A DNA stretch of 10,102 nt from an uncultured Clostridia bacterium. Lineage in GTDB: Bacteria; Bacillota; Clostridia; Lachnospirales; Bianqueaceae. A program made the position numbers and the translations under genes. Each line of letters starts with the position of its first letter. The first letter of the stretch is position 1. The notes beneath the pieces are model-generated. The model had not been told where the DNA came from, did not search any database, and worked only from the letters and a program-made list of their open reading frames with translations. The stretch is from assembly GCA_947570515.1 (NCBI GenBank), contig CANOUM010000047.1:1-10102 (forward strand). Reading direction: 5' to 3'. Positions 1 to 6,399 of the stretch are shown piece after piece.

Positions 1-53
1 AACTATACGACGCTCAAACGAAAGCCTATTTAGGAAATGCCAAAAAACTATAA
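1..53 (+). CDS. C-terminal end of an unidentified upstream gene (partial)
   Basis: Reading from base 3, the frame gives LYDAQTKAYLGNAKKL and stops at TAA 51-53. The residues look like an ordinary soluble protein end. The stop overlaps the AAGGAG ribosome binding site (52-57) of the next gene, which is typical of neighbours in one operon. Sixteen residues are too few to assign a family. The first frame also stays open to position 33 and the second frame stays open into the FkbH gene, so the choice of frame rests on composition and on the stop/RBS overlap. If real, this gene belongs to the same transcript as the cassette that follows. Confidence 0.5.
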   Translation, partial: LYDAQTKAYLGNAKKL

Positions 54-67
54 GGAGCATAACTTTT

Positions 68-1900
68 GTGAAAGAACTGGAATACCCATTTCAACCAGAA
101 TTGATTTTGAAAAAAAAGAAAAGTCTTAAAAGAAAGCTGTTGGCGCAGCAGGAGGAAGGGACTTTTTTAGTGAAAAAGATTGCCATATTAGGCGGTCAGA
201 CGACAAACGATATCCGGCAGAGTTTAGAGTTATTCCTGCTAAACTACGGAATAAAGCCGTTATTTTATGAATCAGAGTATAATCAATATTATGAGGAGGG
301 GATGTTTGACAATCAGAAGCTTCTGGAGTTTGCTCCGGATATGATATATATTTGCACCTCTATACGTAATATATATGATTTTCCTATGCTATCTGATAAC
401 AGACAAACTGTTAATAACAAATTAAATGATATTTATGAGAAATTTCAAGGGTTGTGGGAGCAACTCATACATACTTATCGTTGTGCTGTTATTCAAAATA
501 ACTTTGAATATCCTTTTTATCGTTTGTTGGGAAACAAGGATGCAAGCGATTATCACGGATGGGTGAATTTTGTTACACGTTTAAACTGCAAATTTTATGA
601 CTATGCCCAGGAACATGACAATTTTTATATCTGCGATATCAATTACCTATCTGCATCCTATGGACTCGATCGATGGTCTGAACCCTATTATTGGCATATG
701 TATAAGTACGCAGTCGCGGTACCGGCTATCCCGTACCTGAGTTTTCAGGTAGCCAATATTATCAAGTCTGTATATGGAAAAAATAAAAAAGCATTGAATC
801 TAGATCTGGATTATACTTTGTGGGGCGGCATTGTGGGAGAAGACGGCGCTGACAATATTGAAATCGGGCAAGAGACTCCCATAGCGCAAACTTACAGTGA
901 ATTTCAACAATACTTGAAACAGCACAAACAGTTAGGAATCTTGCTTACGATCAATTCTAAAAATGAAGAAGCTAATGCGCTTGCTGCTCTGCAGCGCCCA
1001 GATAGTATTTTGCGCCCTGAGGATTTTGTAAGTATAAAGGCGAATTGGCAACCAAAGTCCATCAATCTCGAAGAAACAGCCAAGGAATTGGATTTGCTTC
1101 CCGAGAGCTTTGTCTTTGTAGATGATAATCCTGCAGAGCGAGCCATTATAGAGGGACAGATTCCGGGTGTGATGGTTCCCGGAATGACAACGGCGGAAAA
1201 CTATATTCAAATCATTGATAAATCCGGCTTCTTTGAAGCTACAACCTTATCGAAGGATGATCTAAGCCGAACAGAAATGTACTGCGAAAACCAGAAACGA
1301 AAACAGCAGCAGGCAGTTTTCAGCAATTATGAGGATTATTTGAAATCCTTGGAAATGAAAGCTGAGATTGGACATTTTATTCCGGTATATATGGCGAGGA
1401 TTGCTCAATTGACGAATAAAAGCAATCAGTTCAATCTTACGACCAAGAGATACAGTCAGAAGGATATTGAGAATCTTGCCAAGGATCCTAAGCATATTAC
1501 GCTGTATGGAAAGCTAAGGGATAAGTTTGGCGATAATGGAGTTGTCAGCATTGTAATTGGTCGTATAGATGGTCAAAATGAGGAGGAGCTTCATATAGAA
1601 TTATGGCTGATGAGCTGCCGGGTTCTGAAGCGTCATATGGAATTTGCTATGATGGATGAGCTTGTGCTAAGGGCAAAGGCTGCTGGAATCATGAAAATCG
1701 TGGGCTACTATTATCCTACTGCCAAAAATGAAATGGTAAAAGATTTCTATGCAAGTCAGGGATTTCAGAAAATACGGGAGGATGAAAGGGGAAATACGGT
1801 CTGGGAATTTGAAATAACGGGTAATTATCAGAAAAAACAACATGTAATAATTATAAATAGCGAAGGAGATGAACCCAATGACAAAAGAAAGTGTATTTGA
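68..1900 (+). CDS. FkbH-like HAD-IIIC glyceryl-ACP loading protein
   Basis: Characterised FkbH-type enzymes take the phosphoglyceryl group of 1,3-bisphosphoglycerate, load it on an ACP and remove the phosphate, giving glyceryl-S-ACP in the cytoplasm. Three parts are visible in 610 residues. Residues about 36-235 are an SGNH-like N-terminal domain (ILGGQTTNDI). The HAD core has motif I LDLDYTLWGG (D246 nucleophile, D248), motif II around TINSKN (294-299) and motif IV FVDDNPAER (D352, D353). A GNAT-like C-terminal domain (about 430-583) contains SNQFNLTTKRY. Most relatives have DLDNT, so Tyr249 replaces the usual Asn. The GTG start has AAGGAG ten bases upstream, and the N-terminal EYPF and lysine-rich segment fits the family. 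A second in-frame GTG at 170 after a purine-rich GGAGGAAGGG looks internal. The last 24 or so residues extend past the expected end and overlap the ACP gene by 23 nt. The natural partner is the downstream ACP. The family is clear; the acyl group is inferred. Confidence 0.9.
   Translation: MKELEYPFQPELILKKKKSLKRKLLAQQEEGTFLVKKIAILGGQTTNDIRQSLELFLLNYGIKPLFYESEYNQYYEEGMFDNQKLLEFAPDMIYICTSIRNIYDFPMLSDNRQTVNNKLNDIYEKFQGLWEQLIHTYRCAVIQNNFEYPFYRLLGNKDASDYHGWVNFVTRLNCKFYDYAQEHDNFYICDINYLSASYGLDRWSEPYYWHMYKYAVAVPAIPYLSFQVANIIKSVYGKNKKALNLDLDYTLWGGIVGEDGADNIEIGQETPIAQTYSEFQQYLKQHKQLGILLTINSKNEEANALAALQRPDSILRPEDFVSIKANWQPKSINLEETAKELDLLPESFVFVDDNPAERAIIEGQIPGVMVPGMTTAENYIQIIDKSGFFEATTLSKDDLSRTEMYCENQKRKQQQAVFSNYEDYLKSLEMKAEIGHFIPVYMARIAQLTNKSNQFNLTTKRYSQKDIENLAKDPKHITLYGKLRDKFGDNGVVSIVIGRIDGQNEEELHIELWLMSCRVLKRHMEFAMMDELVLRAKAAGIMKIVGYYYPTAKNEMVKDFYASQGFQKIREDERGNTVWEFEITGNYQKKQHVIIINSEGDEPNDKRKCI
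1862..1868 (+). promoter_or_regulatory. Ribosome binding site that fixes the ACP start
   Basis: GAAGGAG lies directly against an ATG at 1869 but nine bases before the in-frame ATG at 1878. Zero spacing would not work, so translation should begin at 1878. The site lies inside the coding sequence of the preceding FkbH-like gene, which suggests the two genes are translationally coupled. Confidence 0.75.
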
Positions 1901-2123
1901 AAGATTAAATGAAGTATTTAGAGATGTATTTGATGATGAGGCGATTCATGTAAATGATTCTACAACATCCGCTGATATTGAAGATTGGGATAGTTTGGAG
2001 CATATCAATCTGATCGTTGCTGTGGAGCAGGAGTTTGGAATCAAATTTGATATGGGGCAGGTAACCTCTATGAAGAATGTAGGAGAAATGGCACAGATTA
2101 TCTTAGAAAGGGCAGAAAACTGA
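1878..2123 (+). CDS. Stand-alone acyl carrier protein
   Basis: This 81-residue acidic protein has the size and helical pattern of a discrete ACP. The phosphopantetheine attachment site is D38-S39-L40 in the context DWDSLEHINLI, followed by the helix-II-like segment VEQEFGIKFD. This pattern resembles ACPs paired with FkbH proteins and DltC-like carriers rather than fatty-acid AcpP. The ATG at 1878 is chosen over the one at 1869 because of spacing from GAAGGAG. The gene overlaps the FkbH-like gene by 23 nt and ends one base before the next start. It most likely carries the glyceryl thioester made by its neighbour and presents it to the later enzymes and the MBOAT acyltransferase. A 4'-phosphopantetheinyl transferase must come from elsewhere in the genome. 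Confidence 0.92.
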   Translation: MTKESVFERLNEVFRDVFDDEAIHVNDSTTSADIEDWDSLEHINLIVAVEQEFGIKFDMGQVTSMKNVGEMAQIILERAEN

Positions 2124-2124
2124 G

Positions 2125-2499
2125 TTGGAATTTCATCATATTGGAATCGCCTGTAGAGACATAGAAGCCGGGAAACAAATGTTAAAAAATATGTTTCAGG
2201 TAGACAAAATGACAGACTGCATTTTTGACGAGCTGCAGAATGCATGGTTATGTATGGTATCGTTAACAGACGGCACACAGATTGAGCTAGTATCAGGTGA
2301 TGTGGTTGATAATTTCTTAAAGAGAAAACAGTATTTGTACCATACTTGTTTTACGACATCTGCGATAGAAAAAGAGATTGATCGATTGGTTGCCTTGGGA
2401 GCATTTTTAGTATCGGAACCCAAAAAAGCTGTATTATTTCAAAAACGAGTTGCATTTTTAATGACGGAAATGGGATTGGTGGAACTACTGGAGGAGTAG
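2125..2499 (+). CDS. Vicinal oxygen chelate (glyoxalase/methylmalonyl-CoA epimerase-like) protein
   Basis: This 124-residue protein has the two beta-alpha-beta-beta-beta repeats of the VOC fold. The four metal-ligand positions can be picked out as in methylmalonyl-CoA epimerase and glyoxalase I: H5 in HHIGIA, E54 in QIELVS, H73 in YHTCF and E120 in GLVELLEE. VOC epimerases stabilise an enolate next to a thioester, so an action on an ACP-bound acyl group, such as changing the C-2 configuration, is plausible but only inferred. A lyase, dioxygenase or binding role is also possible. The start is TTG at 2125, one base after the ACP stop. It is preceded only by a weak, distant AAAGGG, so translation probably depends on coupling to the ACP gene. 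No upstream ATG fits the HHIGIA beginning. Confidence 0.82.
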   Translation: MEFHHIGIACRDIEAGKQMLKNMFQVDKMTDCIFDELQNAWLCMVSLTDGTQIELVSGDVVDNFLKRKQYLYHTCFTTSAIEKEIDRLVALGAFLVSEPKKAVLFQKRVAFLMTEMGLVELLEE

Positions 2500-2502
2500 A
2501 AA

Positions 2503-3435
2503 GTGGCTGGATTATTGCAGGATTTTATCAATATTGTATCGGAAGGAAGTAGCTTTCAGAAGGCATATTTAGAAGAATGGAGCAAAAACGCATACTATAA
2601 AAAAGAGTTAGAACTATTGTTAGAGTTTTATTTGAATCAATGCGGATACGATTTAGCTTTTCTGGCGGAAGCATATAATTTTATCAATGAAATGGTTATG
2701 GAAGAAACTTACTATTTTATTCAAAACGGTACCTATCGGCATTCTACGTTTGCAGAAGTCAATGATCGAGTATACCAAAATAAAGAGTATATGACTAAAT
2801 ATATGTGTGGACTTACCATATCAGATCATATTTGGCATCAGCATATAGAAATGCTTTCTTATTTCGAAGCATTTCTTGGCAATGCTTCGGGTGATAGGTA
2901 TCTTGAAATAGGACCGGGATTTGGGCAATATCTTCTTAGAGCAATCGAAAAAGACGGCTTTAAACGGTATCTGGCAGTGGATCTCAGTGAAGCATCAGTA
3001 CAAGGCTGCAAAAATTTTATAAAGTATCGAAATAAAGCAAGAAAAGAAACAGTGCAGATTGCACTGGAAGAGAATATGGAAGGAAAGTATGCCGTTCTCC
3101 AAAAAAACTTTTTTGAATTCGATGCAAAAGAGAAATTTGATTGTATTGTCATGGGAGAGGTGCTGGAGCATGTGGAAGAGCCATTGCAGATGTTAGAAAA
3201 AATTTCATCTCTTCTAACTAAAGACGGTACAGCATTTCTTACGACGGTAATCAATGCACCTGCGATTGATCATATTTATCTGTTTTCGACGATAGATGAG
3301 GTGTTAGAAATGGTCAAAGATGCGGGCCTTCAGGTGAAAGATTACATATGTGCCGTGGCCGGAAATATGCCTCTTGAACAGGCGCTCAGGAAAAAAAGGG
3401 CGATCACGATTGCGATGATCGCAGAAAAGCTTTAA
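2503..3435 (+). CDS. Class I SAM-dependent methyltransferase with helical N-terminal region
   Basis: The 310-residue protein has a Rossmann methyltransferase domain from about residue 130. SAM-binding motif I is LEIGPGFGQYL (134-144), the acidic residue after strand 2 is D160 in LAVDLSEASV, and the post-motif region is VMGEVLEHVEEP (216-227). A mostly helical N-terminal region (1-120), rich in aromatic and acidic residues, precedes it and does not match a family I recognise. The GTG start at 2503 has GAGGAG six bases upstream, inside the end of the VOC gene, and only three bases separate the two genes. In this operon a likely substrate is a hydroxyl of the ACP-bound acyl group or of the final acceptor, but neither can be read from sequence. 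C- or N-methylation cannot be excluded. Confidence 0.85.
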   Translation: MAGLLQDFINIVSEGSSFQKAYLEEWSKNAYYKKELELLLEFYLNQCGYDLAFLAEAYNFINEMVMEETYYFIQNGTYRHSTFAEVNDRVYQNKEYMTKYMCGLTISDHIWHQHIEMLSYFEAFLGNASGDRYLEIGPGFGQYLLRAIEKDGFKRYLAVDLSEASVQGCKNFIKYRNKARKETVQIALEENMEGKYAVLQKNFFEFDAKEKFDCIVMGEVLEHVEEPLQMLEKISSLLTKDGTAFLTTVINAPAIDHIYLFSTIDEVLEMVKDAGLQVKDYICAVAGNMPLEQALRKKRAITIAMIAEKL

Positions 3436-3477
3436 AACTTGAGTTTTTTTCTCGTTGCTTACGGAAATCAACGGATT

Positions 3478-3484
3478 GGAGAAG
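3478..3484 (+). promoter_or_regulatory. Ribosome binding site that decides the MBOAT start
   Basis: GGAGAAG lies eight bases before ATG 3493, with a further AAGGA at 3486-3489 closer in. The longer frame would start at TTG 3439, three bases after the methyltransferase stop, with no clear ribosome binding site other than the distant AGAAAAG at the end of that gene. The ATG also gives the usual N-terminus of this family. Confidence 0.6.
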
Positions 3485-3492
3485 AAGGATTC

Positions 3493-5049
3493 ATGGCCGT
3501 TACATCATTTATTTATTTGATTTTTCTTTTCTTTGGTATGACAATTTATTATGTTGTGCCAAAGAAGGCTCAATGGTGTGTGCTGCTCTGTATGAGTGTA
3601 TTATTTTATTATTTTGCCGCAACGCCATATACAATCATATTTTTGATTATTTCTACTGCCTTGGCATTTGTATCAACCAATCTGATGCATTGGGAGAAAA
3701 TGAAATCCTCTCCAAACGGAAAAAAATGGATTCTGATTGTGACCTGTGTAGCTATTTTTGGAAATGTCTGCATTTGGTTTTTACTAAAGGGAAGTTCCTT
3801 CTGGACACTTGGATTAAGAGCGTTACATCATTTCTTTCCATTTATACCTGTAATTTCAAAGTTGCCCATTGCAGCGTCGCTGGGAATGGGATACTATACA
3901 GCACAGGTAATCAGCTACATAGTTGACTGCTATTGGGGAGGAACATCTGGGAAATTTATAAAAAATCCTTTGAAATTATTTTTATATGTGACTTTTTTTC
4001 CGCAATTGATTGTTGGACCAATCAGCAGATATACACAGATGGAATGTCTTTATGAAAGGCACTGCTTTTCTTATGATAATATTTGTTTCGGGAGTCAGCG
4101 GATCCTGTGGGGCTTTTTTAAGAAATTGGTACTGTCGGAGCGTATCGGCATCATGACTGCAGCAATCTGGGGAGAGCCTGCGGTTTATTCTGGATTTTGG
4201 CCATGGATTGCCCTATTGATATATCCGCTTCAAATATATACCGATTTTTCCGGATGTATGGATATTGTTCTGGGAACAGCTGAGCTATTTGATATCAGAC
4301 TTCCGGAAAATTTTAAAAATCCCTTTTTTGCAAAAACCTGTCAGGAGTTCTGGCAAAGGTGGCATATCACTCTTGGAGCATGGGCGAGAGATTATATTTA
4401 TTATCCGGTATTAAAGAGTCAGCCCTTGCAAGCCCTTGGAAAATGGGGGAAAAGGCATTTTTCAAAGAGGACTGCAAAACTAATTCCATGGAGCATTGGG
4501 ATGGGAGTCTTATGGTTTGTAATGGGATTTTGGCACGGGTCGGTTCAGTATATTATCGGTGTTAGTTTCTGGTTTTGGTTTCTTTTGGTACTAGGTGAGA
4601 TATTCGCACCACATTTGAAAAAACTAAGTCATGTGTTAAAAATAAATACCGCAAGTTTTAGCTGGAGGCTATTTCAGCGTTTAAGAACGTACATATTGTT
4701 TTCTTTTGGCTGTGTTTTCTTTTCGGCCAGCAGTTTCAAAGATGCCATGAATCATTATCGGGTCTTGTGGTACTCTGTGTCAAAGCTAAATCCGTGGATC
4801 TTTTTGGATGGAAGTATTTTTAATATGGGTATTCAGGTAAGAGATATCCATATTCTGATTGTAGGCGTGCTATTCTTATTGCTGGTGGGGATATTGCGGG
4901 ATCGGTATGGCTATGCTCGGGTCTGGATGAAACAGCAGATTCTTCCTTTTAGGTGGATGATCTGGCTTGGATTGTTAGCGCTTGTACTGGTGTTCGGTAT
5001 GTATGGTACAGTTTATGATACATCGGATTTTATTTATCAGAATTTCTGA
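3493..5049 (+). CDS. MBOAT family membrane O-acyltransferase (AlgI/DltB type)
   Basis: From ATG 3493 this is a 518-residue polytopic membrane protein, the normal size for AlgI/DltB-type MBOATs. Family landmarks appear in order: an N-terminal span ending in YYVVPKKAQW; FFPQLIVGPISR (168-179); GSQRILWGFFKKLVL; IYTDFSGCMDI; LPENFKNPF; EFWQRWHITLGAW (285-297, H291); GFWHGS with the presumed catalytic His at about 348; and the C-terminal FIYQNF typical of the group. These proteins accept an activated acyl group on the cytoplasmic side and transfer it to a polymer or lipid at the membrane or outside it. Here the adjacent ACP is the obvious donor. No AlgJ/AlgX/DltD-like partner lies downstream, so one may lie upstream of the window or be absent. 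A longer form from TTG 3439 would add 18 residues. Confidence 0.93.
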   Translation: MAVTSFIYLIFLFFGMTIYYVVPKKAQWCVLLCMSVLFYYFAATPYTIIFLIISTALAFVSTNLMHWEKMKSSPNGKKWILIVTCVAIFGNVCIWFLLKGSSFWTLGLRALHHFFPFIPVISKLPIAASLGMGYYTAQVISYIVDCYWGGTSGKFIKNPLKLFLYVTFFPQLIVGPISRYTQMECLYERHCFSYDNICFGSQRILWGFFKKLVLSERIGIMTAAIWGEPAVYSGFWPWIALLIYPLQIYTDFSGCMDIVLGTAELFDIRLPENFKNPFFAKTCQEFWQRWHITLGAWARDYIYYPVLKSQPLQALGKWGKRHFSKRTAKLIPWSIGMGVLWFVMGFWHGSVQYIIGVSFWFWFLLVLGEIFAPHLKKLSHVLKINTASFSWRLFQRLRTYILFSFGCVFFSASSFKDAMNHYRVLWYSVSKLNPWIFLDGSIFNMGIQVRDIHILIVGVLFLLLVGILRDRYGYARVWMKQQILPFRWMIWLGLLALVLVFGMYGTVYDTSDFIYQNF

Positions 5050-5052
5050 TAA
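5034..5052. repeat. Short perfect inverted repeat over the MBOAT stop codon
   Basis: TTATCAGAA (5034-5042) and TTCTGATAA (5044-5052) are perfect inverted repeats around a single T. In RNA this allows about 7 bp with a 5-nt loop. No T-tract follows, so it is a poor intrinsic terminator. It could be a weak 3'-end structure or coincidence in AT-rich sequence. Confidence 0.35.
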
Positions 5053-5112
5053 TAGGGAGACAGAGCTGATCATATCAATGAATGAGTGACGTAGAACTTC
5101 AATGGCGTCAAG

Positions 5113-5118
5113 AAGGAG
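5113..5118 (+). promoter_or_regulatory. Ribosome binding site that decides the GNAT start
   Basis: AAGGAG lies four bases before ATG 5123 and downstream of an in-frame ATG at 5102. The 5102 ATG has no ribosome binding site of its own and would add seven residues (MASRRSI) not expected before the conserved beginning MIELRKIT. Confidence 0.65.
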
Positions 5119-5122
5119 TATC

Positions 5123-5578
5123 ATGATTGAATTAAGAAAAATTACAAAAGATAATTATGAAGAATGTTTGGAACTGAGAGTTGCTGATGATCAAAAAAAT
5201 TTTGTCTCAACAACAGTCCATGCTTTAGCTCAGGCATGGGTATACTATGAAACCGCGTTTCCTTTCGCTATTTATGCCAATGAGGTTATGGTTGGATTTA
5301 TTATGCTGGGATACTATGAGGCTAAGAATCAATATACTCTGTGGAAATTGATGATTGATGAAAGATATCAGAAGCGTGGCTATGGCAAAACAGCTTTGAA
5401 ACTTGGTATTCAGCATTTAATAGAGCGTTTTAACGTGAAAGAAGTGTATACGGCATATGAATCGACGAATCAGGTTGCGAGAGATTTATATGCATCCTTT
5501 GGTTTTTTTGAGACGGGAGAAGCTATAGAAAATGAAGTAGAGATGAAATACATAGTGAAGGATATAAACAGCGATTGA
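5123..5578 (+). CDS. GNAT N-acetyltransferase, spermidine/spermine acetyltransferase-like
   Basis: The 151-residue protein is a single-domain GNAT. It begins MIELRKITKDNYEECLEL and has an FVSTTVHALAQAWVYYET segment that I associate with BltD/PaiA-type polyamine acetyltransferases. The acetyl-CoA pyrophosphate loop is RYQKRGYGKTAL (R81-L92, with R85-G86-Y87-G88). Y123 in LYASFGF is the usual general acid position. It would transfer acetyl from acetyl-CoA to an amine, with polyamines the best guess. The gene starts 73 bases after the MBOAT gene. No clear promoter or terminator is visible in that gap, so it may be co-transcribed with the cassette, but its function does not obviously belong there. 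ATG 5123 is preferred to ATG 5102. Confidence 0.85.
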   Translation: MIELRKITKDNYEECLELRVADDQKNFVSTTVHALAQAWVYYETAFPFAIYANEVMVGFIMLGYYEAKNQYTLWKLMIDERYQKRGYGKTALKLGIQHLIERFNVKEVYTAYESTNQVARDLYASFGFFETGEAIENEVEMKYIVKDINSD

Positions 5579-5603
5579 AATCAGAGTTAGAAAATGATAT
5601 ACT
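5575..5603 (+). promoter_or_regulatory. Strong predicted sigma-A promoter with extended -10
   Basis: TTGAAA (5575-5580), a 17-base spacer and TATACT (5598-5603) each match consensus at five of six positions. The bases before the -10 (TGA, 5595-5597) form an extended -10. The -35 overlaps the stop codon of the GNAT gene. Transcription should begin near 5609-5611 and serve the membrane-protein operon starting at 5698. Confidence 0.7.
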
Positions 5604-5638
5604 GATCATAACGGTCAGAAGAAAAACGATCATTACAG

Positions 5639-5672
5639 CCTTGAAAGGAGCGAATCTTTCAAGGTTCTTTTT
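5639..5672 (+). terminator. Rho-independent terminator or attenuator hairpin
   Basis: CCTTGAAAG (5639-5647) and CTTTCAAGG (5656-5664) form a perfect 9-bp stem with an 8-nt loop, followed by TTCTTTTT (5665-5672). It would end transcripts from the GNAT gene and the upstream operon. It also lies about 30 bases downstream of the predicted start of the 5575-5603 promoter, so it could attenuate the next operon. The 5' arm and loop contain a ribosome-binding-like AAAGGAG (5644-5650) with no start codon after it. Confidence 0.75.
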
Positions 5673-5697
5673 GGGTAAATGAAGAAAGGAGATCAAA

Positions 5698-6387
5698 ATG
5701 AAAGCATTATTAAGAGGCTTTTCTATCGCAAACTTGATGTTATTATTATTTGGAGGAATCTTTTTTGGAATGACCATCCAGAAAGGGCATGTGCTGCAGC
5801 TTTTGAAACCGGCGCATAATTATGATGAAGTCTTAAGCGAAGGACTCGAAGAGGGAGATCATGTGCAAGGAGATATATACTATAGTCTGGGGCAGTTTGC
5901 AACACAATCAACATATACACAGTACGAGGACTATCGCACAGCCTCCAAGACAGCAGGATATTATTATGTCATTCCGGTAGGGGACTCTGGACTGGCGGCC
6001 ATATATGTCCGCAAAGCAGATAAACAGATCATGGATCAGATTACGGACGAAACGTATGCGTATTTGGAGGGCGGAGCAAGTCCCCAGACGGTTTTGCATT
6101 TTAATGGAGTGGCCGTTGAAATGGAGGAAAATTTGAAAGGTCTGGAGGCTGCGTTTAGAAAGCAGCTTAAAGAATGGCAATACAGTGATCAGGATATTGA
6201 AACGATTATACAGACAACCCAGGGTAAGCTTTTGGTTCTGGAAGGACCGGCGGATGTAACAACGGTTTATGTCATGGCAGGGATAGGTCTTTTGATTATT
6301 GCCTTAGCAGTCTTCTTGTTTATCCGGAAATATAAGAAAGAGAAGGCATGGGCCGCTAAAAAAGAAGAAGAGTGGACGCAGGTATAG
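5698..6387 (+). CDS. Membrane protein of unknown function with two spans and a large extracytoplasmic domain
   Basis: I do not recognise the family. The 229-residue protein has a hydrophobic span at about 9-27, a polar domain of about 160 residues (28-188), a second span at about 189-209, and a short lysine- and glutamate-rich tail. Positive charges near the N-terminus and after the second span suggest both ends are cytoplasmic and the middle domain is outside. That domain is rich in Tyr and Gln and contains VIPVGDSGLAAIYVRKADKQ (91-110), which looks like alternating strands, and a charged helical stretch at 140-175. There is no lipobox, cysteine or obvious catalytic motif. ATG 5698 has AAAGGAG six bases upstream. 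The next gene starts 12 bases after the stop, so the two are likely co-transcribed and may work together. Confidence 0.8.
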   Translation: MKALLRGFSIANLMLLLFGGIFFGMTIQKGHVLQLLKPAHNYDEVLSEGLEEGDHVQGDIYYSLGQFATQSTYTQYEDYRTASKTAGYYYVIPVGDSGLAAIYVRKADKQIMDQITDETYAYLEGGASPQTVLHFNGVAVEMEENLKGLEAAFRKQLKEWQYSDQDIETIIQTTQGKLLVLEGPADVTTVYVMAGIGLLIIALAVFLFIRKYKKEKAWAAKKEEEWTQV

Positions 6388-6399
6388 GGAGGAATCACA

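Noticed and set aside
904..1210. Two antisense reading frames of 80-92 codons inside the FkbH-like gene
   Set aside because: They lie opposite a strongly conserved HAD core, have unlikely composition and no convincing ribosome binding site.
68..3435. A methoxymalonyl-ACP (FkbG-K type) polyketide extender-unit locus
   Set aside because: FkbH-like, ACP and methyltransferase genes are present, but no acyl-CoA dehydrogenase, hydroxyacyl dehydrogenase or PKS module is. The unit ends in a membrane acyltransferase.
3439..3492. TTG at 3439 as the start of the MBOAT protein
   Set aside because: It would add 18 residues with charged sequence before the first membrane span and lacks a good ribosome binding site. 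ATG 3493 has one and gives the normal family N-terminus.
3573..3926. A 117-codon frame on the + strand inside the MBOAT gene
   Set aside because: It is an out-of-frame shadow of a clearly coding, conserved gene and is cysteine-rich without any domain pattern.
5034..5052. Inverted repeat at the MBOAT stop as an intrinsic terminator
   Set aside because: There is no T-tract after the stem and the sequence is AT-rich, so it is listed only as a repeat.
5102..5122. ATG 5102 as the start of the GNAT protein
   Set aside because: No ribosome binding site precedes it, and the AAGGAG at 5113-5118 lies downstream of it and fits ATG 5123.
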